From Methanomassiliicoccales archaeon (lineage in GTDB: Archaea > Thermoplasmatota > Thermoplasmata > Methanomassiliicoccales > JACIVX01): a DNA stretch of 63,229 nt. How positions within the stretch are numbered: the first letter of the stretch is position 1; each line of letters starts with the position of its first letter. The translations under genes were made by a program, and so were the position numbers. The stretch lies in contig JARYLV010000008.1 in NCBI GenBank assembly GCA_029907465.1, positions 1-63,229 of the forward strand, written 5' to 3'. Shown piece after piece: positions 27,016-35,925 of the stretch. Below the pieces are notes generated by a model. It was not told the DNA's origin, did no database searches, and saw nothing but the letters and a program-made list of their open reading frames with translations.

Positions 27016-28098
27016 TTAATCCTTTGCGGGGACTTTCATCCGATTGCTTGTTGCAAATACTATAAGTCCACTGATAGCGAGCATTGTCGCGATATACATT
27101 GAGCCGTGGTATCCGAATTTGAATGAAACGACACCTCCAAGTGCTGCTCCAATGATTGCTGAGATCGAGAGGAATGACTGGAGCATACCTGCACTTGTTC
27201 CCTTTTCCTCATTCCTCTCCATAACATATTTTAGCGATCCAACATACAGACATGACCAAGCAGATGCAAGCAAGATTTGCGCCGGGACTATTTGCCAATA
27301 GACTGTTGCAAGTGTGTATGATGGGAAGGTAGCCGCTGAGAGGGCGAAACCAGCAATGACTAATCTGTTCGAACTGTAACGATCCAAAAATTGCATGAAA
27401 ATGAATTGACCAATCGAGTTCACTGCATAAATCGCCCCGATGAAGATCGGATCTGCCCCTAAATCCTCGAGAAAAATTGGGTAGGTCACCCAAATCATAT
27501 TCGCACCTACATGTCTGAGCATGACTGAGAGACATACAGGGAGATTCCTCTTGATCACTGTCACTGGAAAAAGCGGTATTTTGTGTAATGATTGCTTTCC
27601 AAACGGTAAATATAACGATAACGCAAATGACGCGGCCAAAAGTGCCGCACTTGCCAAGAAGATTTCATAATATACCCCGATGATTCCTGCGAGGAAAACT
27701 CCAAGTCCAAAACCTAGGCTGCCGTAAGCACTGAATTTTCCAATTTTTTTCCCTGATTCATAAACATAGGCAATAAGTGCCGAAGGAAACATGCCGGCAC
27801 AAACGCCAAGAAAGATTCTAACTAAAATCAGAGATATTGTGTCTGTAGAAAATATTTGGATTGCACAAGCTATCGATGAAAGCAAAAGACCAGATATGAG
27901 AATGAAACGCCTGCCGTATACATCAGAGGCCCTCCCAAAGAAATATGAAGATAAAAAAACTGATGCGTTATATGACGCCACGATTATACCTATTTCAGCA
28001 TTCGTTGATCCAAATTCATTCCGTGCCAGATTCGGAATGAATAGAGAGGCAGCGGAGAGCCCTGCGCTGGACAGCATCTGGATTGTTGAGGGCTTCAT
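27016..28098 (-). CDS. MFS transporter
   Basis: A 360-residue protein with about 11-12 hydrophobic helices. The loop 2-3 signature appears as GRASDVYGRRFILISG, and IGKFSAYGSLGFGLGVFLAG and YSSNRLVIAG mark further repeats. It belongs to the proton-driven major facilitator superfamily. There is no substrate clue in the sequence or neighbours. It is slightly short for the family, but the topology looks complete. Confidence 0.88.
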   Translation of the reverse strand: MKPSTIQMLSSAGLSAASLFIPNLARNEFGSTNAEIGIIVASYNASVFLSSYFFGRASDVYGRRFILISGLLLSSIACAIQIFSTDTISLILVRIFLGVCAGMFPSALIAYVYESGKKIGKFSAYGSLGFGLGVFLAGIIGVYYEIFLASAALLAASFALSLYLPFGKQSLHKIPLFPVTVIKRNLPVCLSVMLRHVGANMIWVTYPIFLEDLGADPIFIGAIYAVNSIGQFIFMQFLDRYSSNRLVIAGFALSAATFPSYTLATVYWQIVPAQILLASAWSCLYVGSLKYVMERNEEKGTSAGMLQSFLSISAIIGAALGGVVSFKFGYHGSMYIATMLAISGLIVFATSNRMKVPAKD

Positions 28099-28159
28099 TA
28101 TCGGTGTGAATTCCTTTTCGTAATTAACTCTTTCGCTGGTTATTATTATCCTCTAATTC

Positions 28160-28375
28160 TTAGCGACCAAGCATTTCGAGCTCTCGCTCACGTCTCGTCG
28201 CCTTCTTGAATTGTTTGTAATGGTCTTTGCAGAGGTGCACCCTTCTGCCCTCCATTTTGAGATTCAGTCCAGCTTTTTCTGCGAGCTTTGAGGACACGGA
28301 ACGCTCTCCCGGTTTTGTACAACCAGCGACGCCACAAATTTCTTCTTTACTAAGTTCTTTTTCTCCTACTGTCAT
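28160..28375 (-). CDS. Small CxxxxC...CxxH zinc-finger protein
   Basis: A 71-residue protein from the ATG at 28375 (a TTG at 28426 would add 17 unlikely residues). A possible metal site is formed by CGVAGCTKPGERS in the first half and HLCKDHYKQFKK in the second, a C-x4-C...C-x2-H treble-clef-like arrangement. The C-terminus is basic (KKATRRERELEMLGR). Nucleic-acid or ribosome binding is plausible, but no named family is recognised. Confidence 0.65.
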   Translation of the reverse strand: MTVGEKELSKEEICGVAGCTKPGERSVSSKLAEKAGLNLKMEGRRVHLCKDHYKQFKKATRRERELEMLGR

Positions 28376-28423
28376 TAATGAGGCATCTGCTGAGCTGTAA
28401 AAAGACTTTTTGAAGGAAAGTGG

Positions 28424-28438
28424 CAAATATTATTACGA
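28424..28438 (+). promoter_or_regulatory. Core promoter of rpe (repeated 15-mer)
   Basis: CAAATATTATTACGA, identical to the element at 9666-9680. The TATA-like AAATATTA is centred about 30 nt upstream of the ATG at 28460. This matches leaderless transcription of rpe and supports that start over the TTG codons at 28442. Confidence 0.55.
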
Positions 28439-28459
28439 GGGTTGTTGATACAAAACTGG

Positions 28460-29116
28460 ATGATAAAGATTGCTCCTTCAATTCTATCAGCGAATTTTTC
28501 AAGATTGGGAGAAGAGTTGAAAAGAGCAGAAGATGCCGGTGCTGATTGGATCCACATAGATGTTATGGATGGTCATTTTGTCCCAAATATCACAATAGGT
28601 CCTGTCGTCATCAAGTCTATTCGTCCTTCGTGCTCCCTTCCATTCGACGTCCACCTTATGGTTGCCTCCCCAGAAAGATTCATTGATGAATTCGCAAGAG
28701 CCGGGGCCGATCTCATTACTATTCACATCGAATCAACCGAATCAATTGAGAAAACTCTGAGGCAAATCAAGTCACTGGGCAAAAAAGCTGGATTATCATT
28801 AAATCCTGCAACACCTTTTGAAACAGCAAAAAAGTACATGGAACTTGTCGATTTAGTTCTTGTCATGACGGTTCAACCCGGCTTCGCTGGCCAGAAATTC
28901 ATGCCCGAAGTCATCCCAAAGCTGAAAGAGATCCGCCAGTTTATCGATCACTCGGGTCTTGATATCGAGGTAGAAGTAGATGGGGGGATTAACAGGCAAA
29001 CGTGCAACGTTGCAGTCAATGCCGGTGCAACTGTCCTTGCGGCAGGGAGTGCGCTTTTCAGTGCTAAAGACATGAAAGAAGAGATAAGGATCTGGAAAGA
29101 ACTCGTGACACGTTAA
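28460..29116 (+). CDS. rpe: Ribulose-phosphate 3-epimerase
   Basis: A 218-residue TIM-barrel enzyme interconverting D-ribulose 5-phosphate and D-xylulose 5-phosphate. The family motifs are KIAPSILSANFSRLGEEL, DWIHIDVMDGHFVPNIT (catalytic Asp), LPFDVHLMV, VLVMTVQPGFAGQKF and IEVEVDGGIN (second catalytic Asp). I selected the ATG at 28460 over the upstream TTG at 28442 because the TATA element fits a leaderless start there. It serves pentose metabolism. No other pentose-pathway gene is adjacent. Confidence 0.95.
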   Translation: MIKIAPSILSANFSRLGEELKRAEDAGADWIHIDVMDGHFVPNITIGPVVIKSIRPSCSLPFDVHLMVASPERFIDEFARAGADLITIHIESTESIEKTLRQIKSLGKKAGLSLNPATPFETAKKYMELVDLVLVMTVQPGFAGQKFMPEVIPKLKEIRQFIDHSGLDIEVEVDGGINRQTCNVAVNAGATVLAAGSALFSAKDMKEEIRIWKELVTR

Positions 29117-29202
29117 GCGTTCATGTTTTGATTTCTTTACTTGGCAAACACCGACGTAATTTTCAGAAAGATAGATAAAGAACCCTTTCTATCCCCTGAC
29201 GG

Positions 29203-29382
29203 ATGTCTGAATCGAATGGATTTACGAGTAGGGGTTTTCTTATATTGCTCACTGTAGTTTTTCCATTGCTCTTTCTCGCTGCAGCCATCTATTTGGGCTC
29301 AAACATCTGCGTGACAATCGCGATCATAGCATGGATCGGGATTGGTCTCACGATCCTCTACCTACCTCATTTAAAGGAATAA
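29203..29382 (+). CDS. Small two-helix membrane protein (59 residues)
   Basis: An ATG-to-TAA reading frame of 59 codons. A polar start (MSESNGFTSRG) is followed by helix 1 (FLILLTVVFPLLFLAAAIYL), a short turn, helix 2 (VTIAIIAWIGIGLTILYL) and the tail PHLKE. The hydrophobicity pattern and clean two-helix layout look like a genuine microprotein rather than chance. No ribosome site is obvious, though an ATAAAGAA element lies about 25-30 nt upstream. The function is unknown. Confidence 0.55.
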   Translation: MSESNGFTSRGFLILLTVVFPLLFLAAAIYLGSNICVTIAIIAWIGIGLTILYLPHLKE

Positions 29383-29713
29383 CCATCGTTGACAATTCGT
29401 ACTTATTGTCCTTTTTCTGTGATTTCCTCAACATAAAAAAATTTCCAGATGGTTTTCGAAAATCCACATTATAGGTATGGAAAAGATATCCCTATAAAAG
29501 GAAGTATTTTCTGATCGGTAATCTACCAAAAAACTTGTTTGGACATAAAGGGTATTTTGCGCGGAAAAACATCGAAATTGATTCTTCTTGAATGAAATCT
29601 AGATGCTGAAATGCAAAACAGGGCGTTTATTCTATTTGCAACAAAACAAAATTCCAAAGATATATGTTCGAATGAAGTCATATTGAGAAACGGTATTGGT
29701 CAAGGTAGATAGT
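29383..29713. other. 330-bp AT-rich noncoding stretch
   Basis: No gene is supported between the microprotein and fen. AAAGATATATG near 29656 is a possible TATA box for fen. TTATTGTCCTTTTTCTG soon after the microprotein could act as a terminator. Confidence 0.45.
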
Positions 29714-30748
29714 ATGGGTGTCAATCTTTCAGAGATTGTTCCAGTCGATGTATTGGCTCTCGATGCCTTATCAGGTAAACGAATTGCGATCGATGCTTAT
29801 AACGCGATCTACCAGTTTCTTTCGGTCATACGGCAGCCCGACGGCACACCACTCATGGACTCAAAAGGAAGAATCACTTCACATCTAGCTGGATTGCTCT
29901 ATCGAAATGCGAACCTTTTGGAAGCGGGTATTCTTCCAGTCTATGTATTTGATGGTATTCCACCTGAAATGAAAAGCCAGACAATTCTGGAAAGAAGCGA
30001 GAGGAGAAATAGGGCGAAGAAGGAATGGGAGGATGCATTACGAAGTGGCGATTATGCCAAGGCTTTCTCAAAAGCCACTCAATCGACGAGGATAACAAAT
30101 GAAATCGTTGCATCGTCTAGGATTCTACTTACATATCTCGGGATTCCGATCGTGCAAGCGCCCGAAGAGGGAGAAGCCCAGGCGGCGTATATGGCATCAA
30201 AAGGAGATGTATGGGCCGCGTCGTCCCAAGACTTCGACTCATTACTTTTTGGTGCACCGCGACTTGTGCGAAACTTAACATTGACGTCAAAAAGGAAATT
30301 GCCAGGTAGGGAAGATTTCAAGGAAGTCAATATCGAACTCATTGAATTGCAAAAAACGCTCGAGTACCTCGGCATTTCCAGAGATCAACTCATCGACTTG
30401 TGCATATTAATGGGGACAGACTATAATGAAGGCTTGTTTGGAATCGGTCCTAAGAAAGCGTTGAAATTGATCAAAGACTATGGAAATTTAGAAACTGCGT
30501 TGAAAGCCATTGGCGCAGAAATTCCCAAGTATGATGCCATTAGGAGAATATTCAAAGATTTTGAAAAAACTGATCAATATTCTATCGAGAACAAGGCGGC
30601 TGAAAAATCAAAGGTAATTGAATTCCTATGTGAAGAGCATGATTTTTCGAGAAATCGAGTCGAAAATGCTCTCTCAAAAATTGACGCAGCCTGGACAAAA
30701 ATAAAAACTCAACAACGTCGGCAACAGAGTCTCGACTTATGGAGTTGA
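29714..30748 (+). CDS. fen: Flap endonuclease 1
   Basis: A 344-residue structure-specific nuclease for Okazaki-fragment and repair flaps. The start at MGVNLSEIV (29714) is fixed by family alignment, since Gly2 is needed at the active site. It has IAIDAYNAIYQF, YVFDGIPPEMK, APEEGEAQAAYM, SSQDFDSLLFG and LMGTDYNEGLFGIGPKKAL (helix-hairpin-helix). The C-terminus QQSLDLWS is a PCNA-interacting box (Q-x2-L-x2-W). The catalytic acidic residues are all present. The IleRS gene lies downstream on the same strand. Confidence 0.96.
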   Translation: MGVNLSEIVPVDVLALDALSGKRIAIDAYNAIYQFLSVIRQPDGTPLMDSKGRITSHLAGLLYRNANLLEAGILPVYVFDGIPPEMKSQTILERSERRNRAKKEWEDALRSGDYAKAFSKATQSTRITNEIVASSRILLTYLGIPIVQAPEEGEAQAAYMASKGDVWAASSQDFDSLLFGAPRLVRNLTLTSKRKLPGREDFKEVNIELIELQKTLEYLGISRDQLIDLCILMGTDYNEGLFGIGPKKALKLIKDYGNLETALKAIGAEIPKYDAIRRIFKDFEKTDQYSIENKAAEKSKVIEFLCEEHDFSRNRVENALSKIDAAWTKIKTQQRRQQSLDLWS

Positions 30749-30862
30749 AGATAGAGCATTCATACGAGTCTATGTAGTATGGGGAATTCTTTTAAATGCC
30801 ATTTTACCAGGTTACTTAATTTTAAAAAGGTCGAAGGATATTTGGTCAGTGAAGTGACACCG

Positions 30863-33800
30863 ATGATTAAGCAAGTTCAACAAAATTACAATCCAGCAGA
30901 AATTGAACAGAAAGTAAAGGAATACTGGGAGATCACAAACGCGTATAAGAAAACAAAAGAGCTTCGATCAAGTGGTTCGGATTTCTATTTTGTTGACGGC
31001 CCTCCATACACGACTGGATCAATACATCTTGGGACAGCATGGAATAAAATCATTAAAGATACTGTGATCAGGTTCAAAAGGATGCAGAAATTCAACGTAA
31101 GGGATCAACCCGGCTACGATATGCACGGACTCCCGATTGAGGTAAAGGTCGAGCAGTCGATTGGAATAAAGAGTAAGAAGGAAATTGAAGAATACGGAAT
31201 CGATAGGTTCGTCAGTACTTGCAAGGAATTTGCTCTCGATTTTCAGAAAAGGATGACTGAACAGTTTAAGGAGCTTGGCGTATGGTTAGATTGGGAAAAC
31301 CCATATATGACGATCAAGCCAGAGTATATAGAGGCAGCTTGGTGGACTCTCAAGAGGGCATATGATCAGGGTCTTTTAACGATTGCACACAGAGTCTTAT
31401 CGTGGTGTCCGCGGTGCGAAACAGCGCTCGCCGAAGCAGAAATTGAGTACTGGGATGAAAAAGACCCATCAATTTATGTCGAATTTCCTTTGAGGGACGA
31501 AGAGGATGTTGCATTGCTCGTTTGGACCACGACTCCATGGACTCTGCCTGCGAATATGGCCGTCGCAATACATCCCGATTTCACATATGCTAAGGTCAAG
31601 TACTTCGGACCTGGTGGTGAAAGTAAAACGATCATCGTTCTTGATAGTTTAGTCGAAGAAGTTGCCGCCCTTTCAGATTATGAAGAATTCGAAGTATTGG
31701 AGACCATTGAAGGGGACGATCTAATTGGATTAGAATACATACCTCCCTTTTACGAAGAGATGCCGTATCAAAAGAATGTAGCGGGTAAATGGGTTCATAG
31801 GGTAGTGCCGTCGAAAAATGTGGCCGCCGAAAATACAGGTCTCGTTCATATCGCTCCAGGACATGGTCCAGAGGATTTTGAGATCGGAATGGAATTCGGT
31901 CTGGAAGCATTCTGTCCAGTTGATGGCACTGGTAGGTTTACTAAGGAGGCAGGAGACTGGCTCGCAGGAATGAATGTAAGAAAGTCCAATGCGGTGATCA
32001 TTGAACGTCTCAGGGAAAAGGGTTTACTATATTATGAAGGAACGATCGACCACCGGTACGGCCATTGCTGGAGATGTGACTCCCCCATCATATACAGAGT
32101 GACTGACCAATGGTTCCTCCGAGTGACTCAGATCAAGGAGATGATGCTTGAAGAGATTGAGAAGATAAGATGGACTCCTGATTGGGCCGGCTCATCGAGA
32201 GAGTATGATTGGACTCTGAATGCGAAAGACTGGTGCATCTCGAGGCAGAGATACTGGGGGATTCCCCTCCCTGTATGGAAATGTGGATGTGGGGAGATGA
32301 AGATCATCGGAACGATATCCGACCTCAGAGGTGCAAAGGGATACAGAGACGGCATGGAGCTTCACCGTCCGTGGATTGATACCGTAATCTTAACATGCGA
32401 GAAATGTGGCGGGGAGATGAGGCGTGTTCCTGATGTTCTTGATGTCTGGTTTGATTCAGGTGTATCAACATGGGCGCAGCTCGGTTTCCCCGGGAATCGG
32501 AAAGATTTCGATAGATGGTGGCCAGCGAAGTGGATTACCGAAGCGCATGATCAGACAAGGGGTTGGTTCTATTCGCAGCTCGCCGCTAGTTGCATCTGTT
32601 TTCAAAGGGCGCCATACGAGTCCGTCCTCATGCACGGCTGGGTCCTGGACCCCACAGGACAGCCGATGTCCAAGAGTAAGGGGAATGTCATAGAACCTTC
32701 AGCTGTCATTAAAGAATACGGCGCAGATGCCTTGAGATTTTATATGATGAGGACAAACGCACCTTGGGAAGATATTGCGTTTCAGTTTGAAGGAGTCAAG
32801 AACGCGAGAAGAACACTTAACATTCTTTGGAATGTCTGCAATTTCGCCACCTCATATATGGTAATTGATAACTTTGACCCCTCATCCGTGAGTAATGAAA
32901 TGCTAAAAGACCATTTACGAACAGAAGACCTGTGGCTTATCTCAAAATGTGAGAAGCTGAAGAACGATGTCACCCGATATCTCAATTCATACGAATTGCA
33001 TAAAGCATGCAGGGCACTCGAAGACTTCATTTTGGAGGATGTCAGCAGGTGGTACGTGCGACTAGTTAGAGACAGAATGTGGAAAGAGGAGGGCGATTTG
33101 GATAAACTCGCAGCGTACAGGACACTCTATGATGCGTTGATGACCACCGTTAAACTGATTGCGCCATTTTGCCCACATATCGCGGAGGAAATTTACCAAC
33201 ATCTTGACGGCTCACTTGAAACTGTGCACATGCTAGAATGGCCAGTTCCGGACATGACAAAGACAAATGATCGATTGGAAACGGCAATGAGAACCGTTCA
33301 GGAAATCGTTGAGATCGTAACAAGAGAAAGACAAAGCAAAGGCGTAAAGTTGCGATGGCCCCTAAGACGGTTGATTATCAAGCCAGCAAATAAGGAGATG
33401 ATGGATTCAATCAAATCACTTGAGAGCGTGCTCCTTTCGCAAGCCAATGTTAAGGCAATAGAGTACGTCGATCCAGATCATGAATGGGAGGAGCTGATTT
33501 TGAATGTAGTTCCGAACCCTCATGCCATCGGAAAAGTCTATAGACAGTGGTCAAGTAAGATTGCCGTACTCTTAAAGAGCAGACCTGCAAAACAAGTGAA
33601 AGAGAGCATTGAGAAGGGGGAGTACTATCTAGGCATAGAAGGGCAACTTATAAAGATCGAGCCGAATATGGTCTCATTCACCGTATCACTTCCCCCTGAT
33701 GTGGTAAGCGCAAAATTCTCTGAAGGTGAGCTATATATCGATTTCAAAATCACGCAGGACATAGAGGCAGAGGGATTCTCGCGTGAATTGATTAGAAGAA

Positions 33801-35110
33801 TTCAGCAGATGAGAAAAGACGCGAAATTAGATATTGAAGAGTACATCAGAGCTCAAATAAGAGCACCGACGAAACTTATTGAGTTCTTCAAAGTCCATAT
33901 GCAGTATATTATGGGCGAAACGAGAGCCAAGGAGCTCGAATTTGTCGATGAACCAAAAGGCGAACTCGTCAGAGAATGGGACATCGAAGGAGAGAGTGTT
34001 GTCATTGGCATCACTTCGATGCATATAAGAGACGCTATGAAGGAGTTCATGAAAATCCCTGGCCTTACAAAAGAAACAGCAATTGCGTTAGTGGAAAGTG
34101 GCTTTAGAAATCTGGAAGAACTGAAAAAAGCGAACGAAGAACGTCTCTCCAGCATTAAAGGGTTAAACAAGAACGATGTGAGGAAGATACTTCATTTCTT
34201 CACAAAAAAAGAAGTTGCTGAAGGTGAGCCTTGCCCTAGCTGCGGCGCACCGATCAAGCCGGGGGTAACGACTTGCCCTTCCTGCGGCAGATCGATCAGC
34301 ACTGAGGAAGAAGTAATGCCAAAAGAGCGGTTAATCGCTTATTTGCTTAGGATCCCCAGGATGAATTCATTAAAGGCTGAGATGCTGTATGACGCTGGGT
34401 TTAACACCATTGAAAAGATCAAGAAAGCAACCAGAGAGGAGCTCAGATCGCTGAAGGGTATCGGTGCGAAAACAGCGGATATGATATATCAATATGCTCA
34501 GTCAGGCGGATTTGAAAAGAATATCACGTGTGGCAAATGTGGATCGGAGATTAGGCCTGATGCTCTCGCTTGTCCTTCATGTGGGACGAGCGTTCCTGTC
34601 GAAGGTGAAGAGATTGAAGAAATTGAAAAGCCTGAGGTTAGGGAAATCGAAGGCCTCGCATTGGAGAAGACTTTCACCTATCTTATCAAGGAGGAAAAGT
34701 CAGATAGATCCTACGAACTGTTCACGAAAGCACTCTCTAAGGGGTTCAAAGGATTCTGTGTGACAAGGAATTATCCATTAAAGATCAAGACGAAGTACGA
34801 CTTGGGAGACACCCCAATCATCTGGCTTTCTAATGTAGGGAAGGACAATAGTCTAAGGCCAAAGGATCTTGAGAAACTAAGTGTCTCTCTGGAACAGTTC
34901 CTTTTGTCAACAAGTAATGGCATTATACTTCTCGACGGGTTGGAATACTTGATCACAAATAACAATTTCCTGACTGTGCTGCGATTTATTCAGTCTCTCA
35001 GAGACCAAGTTGCGATTAGAGAGGCGATACTTCTTCTTGCCCTCAATCCGTCAACGCTTGAACAACACGAATTGAATCTGCTAGAGAAGGAAGTTGATGT
35101 AACGATCTAA
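30863..35110 (+). CDS. ileS: Isoleucyl-tRNA synthetase fused to HhH/zinc-ribbon/DUF835 module
   Basis: About 1,415 residues. Residues 1-1055 are a full archaeal IleRS: DGPPYTTGSIHLGT (HIGH variant, H55), WTTTPWTLPAN of the editing domain, QRYWGIPLPVWKCGCG, PMSKSKGN (602-609), an anticodon-binding domain, and a normal end at EGESVVIGI. The same frame then runs on for about 357 residues. This adds an HhH-like helical pair (about 1058-1115), zinc ribbon CPSC/CPSC (C1124), a second HhH unit (RIPRMNSLKAEMLYDAG ... LKGIGAKTADMI), zinc ribbon CGKC/CPSC (C1223), then a DUF835 domain (about 1267-1410; IILLDGLEYLI). No stop intervenes. The start is ATG at 30863, with TTG at 30842 possible. The synthetase charges tRNA-Ile; the tail role is unknown. 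Confidence 0.93.
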   Translation: MIKQVQQNYNPAEIEQKVKEYWEITNAYKKTKELRSSGSDFYFVDGPPYTTGSIHLGTAWNKIIKDTVIRFKRMQKFNVRDQPGYDMHGLPIEVKVEQSIGIKSKKEIEEYGIDRFVSTCKEFALDFQKRMTEQFKELGVWLDWENPYMTIKPEYIEAAWWTLKRAYDQGLLTIAHRVLSWCPRCETALAEAEIEYWDEKDPSIYVEFPLRDEEDVALLVWTTTPWTLPANMAVAIHPDFTYAKVKYFGPGGESKTIIVLDSLVEEVAALSDYEEFEVLETIEGDDLIGLEYIPPFYEEMPYQKNVAGKWVHRVVPSKNVAAENTGLVHIAPGHGPEDFEIGMEFGLEAFCPVDGTGRFTKEAGDWLAGMNVRKSNAVIIERLREKGLLYYEGTIDHRYGHCWRCDSPIIYRVTDQWFLRVTQIKEMMLEEIEKIRWTPDWAGSSREYDWTLNAKDWCISRQRYWGIPLPVWKCGCGEMKIIGTISDLRGAKGYRDGMELHRPWIDTVILTCEKCGGEMRRVPDVLDVWFDSGVSTWAQLGFPGNRKDFDRWWPAKWITEAHDQTRGWFYSQLAASCICFQRAPYESVLMHGWVLDPTGQPMSKSKGNVIEPSAVIKEYGADALRFYMMRTNAPWEDIAFQFEGVKNARRTLNILWNVCNFATSYMVIDNFDPSSVSNEMLKDHLRTEDLWLISKCEKLKNDVTRYLNSYELHKACRALEDFILEDVSRWYVRLVRDRMWKEEGDLDKLAAYRTLYDALMTTVKLIAPFCPHIAEEIYQHLDGSLETVHMLEWPVPDMTKTNDRLETAMRTVQEIVEIVTRERQSKGVKLRWPLRRLIIKPANKEMMDSIKSLESVLLSQANVKAIEYVDPDHEWEELILNVVPNPHAIGKVYRQWSSKIAVLLKSRPAKQVKESIEKGEYYLGIEGQLIKIEPNMVSFTVSLPPDVVSAKFSEGELYIDFKITQDIEAEGFSRELIRRIQQMRKDAKLDIEEYIRAQIRAPTKLIEFFKVHMQYIMGETRAKELEFVDEPKGELVREWDIEGESVVIGITSMHIRDAMKEFMKIPGLTKETAIALVESGFRNLEELKKANEERLSSIKGLNKNDVRKILHFFTKKEVAEGEPCPSCGAPIKPGVTTCPSCGRSISTEEEVMPKERLIAYLLRIPRMNSLKAEMLYDAGFNTIEKIKKATREELRSLKGIGAKTADMIYQYAQSGGFEKNITCGKCGSEIRPDALACPSCGTSVPVEGEEIEEIEKPEVREIEGLALEKTFTYLIKEEKSDRSYELFTKALSKGFKGFCVTRNYPLKIKTKYDLGDTPIIWLSNVGKDNSLRPKDLEKLSVSLEQFLLSTSNGIILLDGLEYLITNNNFLTVLRFIQSLRDQVAIREAILLLALNPSTLEQHELNLLEKEVDVTI

Positions 35111-35925
35111 AACGCATGGCTATTACAATTTCTCGCACCTCCGCTGTTTGCAAGAAGCGACGATACGACTTTATCTAGCCCGGGGACTATTTCGTATGAA
35201 GCCAGTTCGTTTGGAAGAATCCAGCGATATTCAGTGTGTTCCCAATCAGTAGTTATTTTTGATTCGTCAACATCAAACAAATAGGGGTGGATCGTCCAAA
35301 GGACATCCCCTGATCTGATCATTAATGGCTCGCCAGTTTTTACAAGCTTAGCGCTATTGACACCTAGTTCTTCCAATATCTCCTTAAATGCAGTTTCCAA
35401 AGGCATTTCGCCCTTTTCGACAAAACCGCTGACACCTGCCCAGTATCCTTTAAAGGTTCCCACCTTCTCACTGCGCCTCAGTATCAAAATGCGATCCTTT
35501 CTTTTCAAAATACATGACACGACATGTTTTTCAGCGACCCTAGGGATTTCGACGGTGCCGTTATTCCCATCGACAAGCGCACGATCCCCATCTCTCAATA
35601 GGGACAAATCGATCTTGTCTACGAGCGGTAAGCCTGCCATAACAGCGCCGGTTGCCACGATTGGTTCGGCTTTTTCATTAATAATTGCAGCCGGAGAATT
35701 GCCCGCTCTCTTTAGCTCCAAAATCGTATAAGAACCAACAGTGCTACCCTTCCCCACAGGAAAAACTAGTACCCGACCAGCAATTTGTCTACCTTTCAGT
35801 TCTTTAGGAGTCAGCAAAGAACCTGATTTGGTGTCAACCCCTCCGAGAAAACTGAACGGACAGTGAATGAGGACAAGGTCGCCCTCCGCTTTGCCCTTAG
35901 AGATGCCCCTACCTTTTAAAATCAA
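35107..35925 (-). CDS. Aconitase X swivel (DUF126) domain fused to a Nudix hydrolase
   Basis: A 272-residue two-domain protein. Residues 1-130 are the small swivel subunit of aconitase X (LKGRGISKGKAEGDLVLI, FPVGKGSTVGSYTILELKRA, GDRALVDGNNGTVEIP). Residues about 134-262 are a Nudix fold with box GFVEKGEMPLETAFKEILEE (residues 167-186). The Arg of the Nudix REUxEE motif is Lys, while the three catalytic Glu remain. It overlaps the catalytic subunit gene by 4 nt. In archaea this dehydratase makes trans-anhydromevalonate 5-phosphate in the modified mevalonate route. Why a Nudix is attached is unexplained. Confidence 0.9.
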   Translation of the reverse strand: MILKGRGISKGKAEGDLVLIHCPFSFLGGVDTKSGSLLTPKELKGRQIAGRVLVFPVGKGSTVGSYTILELKRAGNSPAAIINEKAEPIVATGAVMAGLPLVDKIDLSLLRDGDRALVDGNNGTVEIPRVAEKHVVSCILKRKDRILILRRSEKVGTFKGYWAGVSGFVEKGEMPLETAFKEILEELGVNSAKLVKTGEPLMIRSGDVLWTIHPYLFDVDESKITTDWEHTEYRWILPNELASYEIVPGLDKVVSSLLANSGGARNCNSHAF

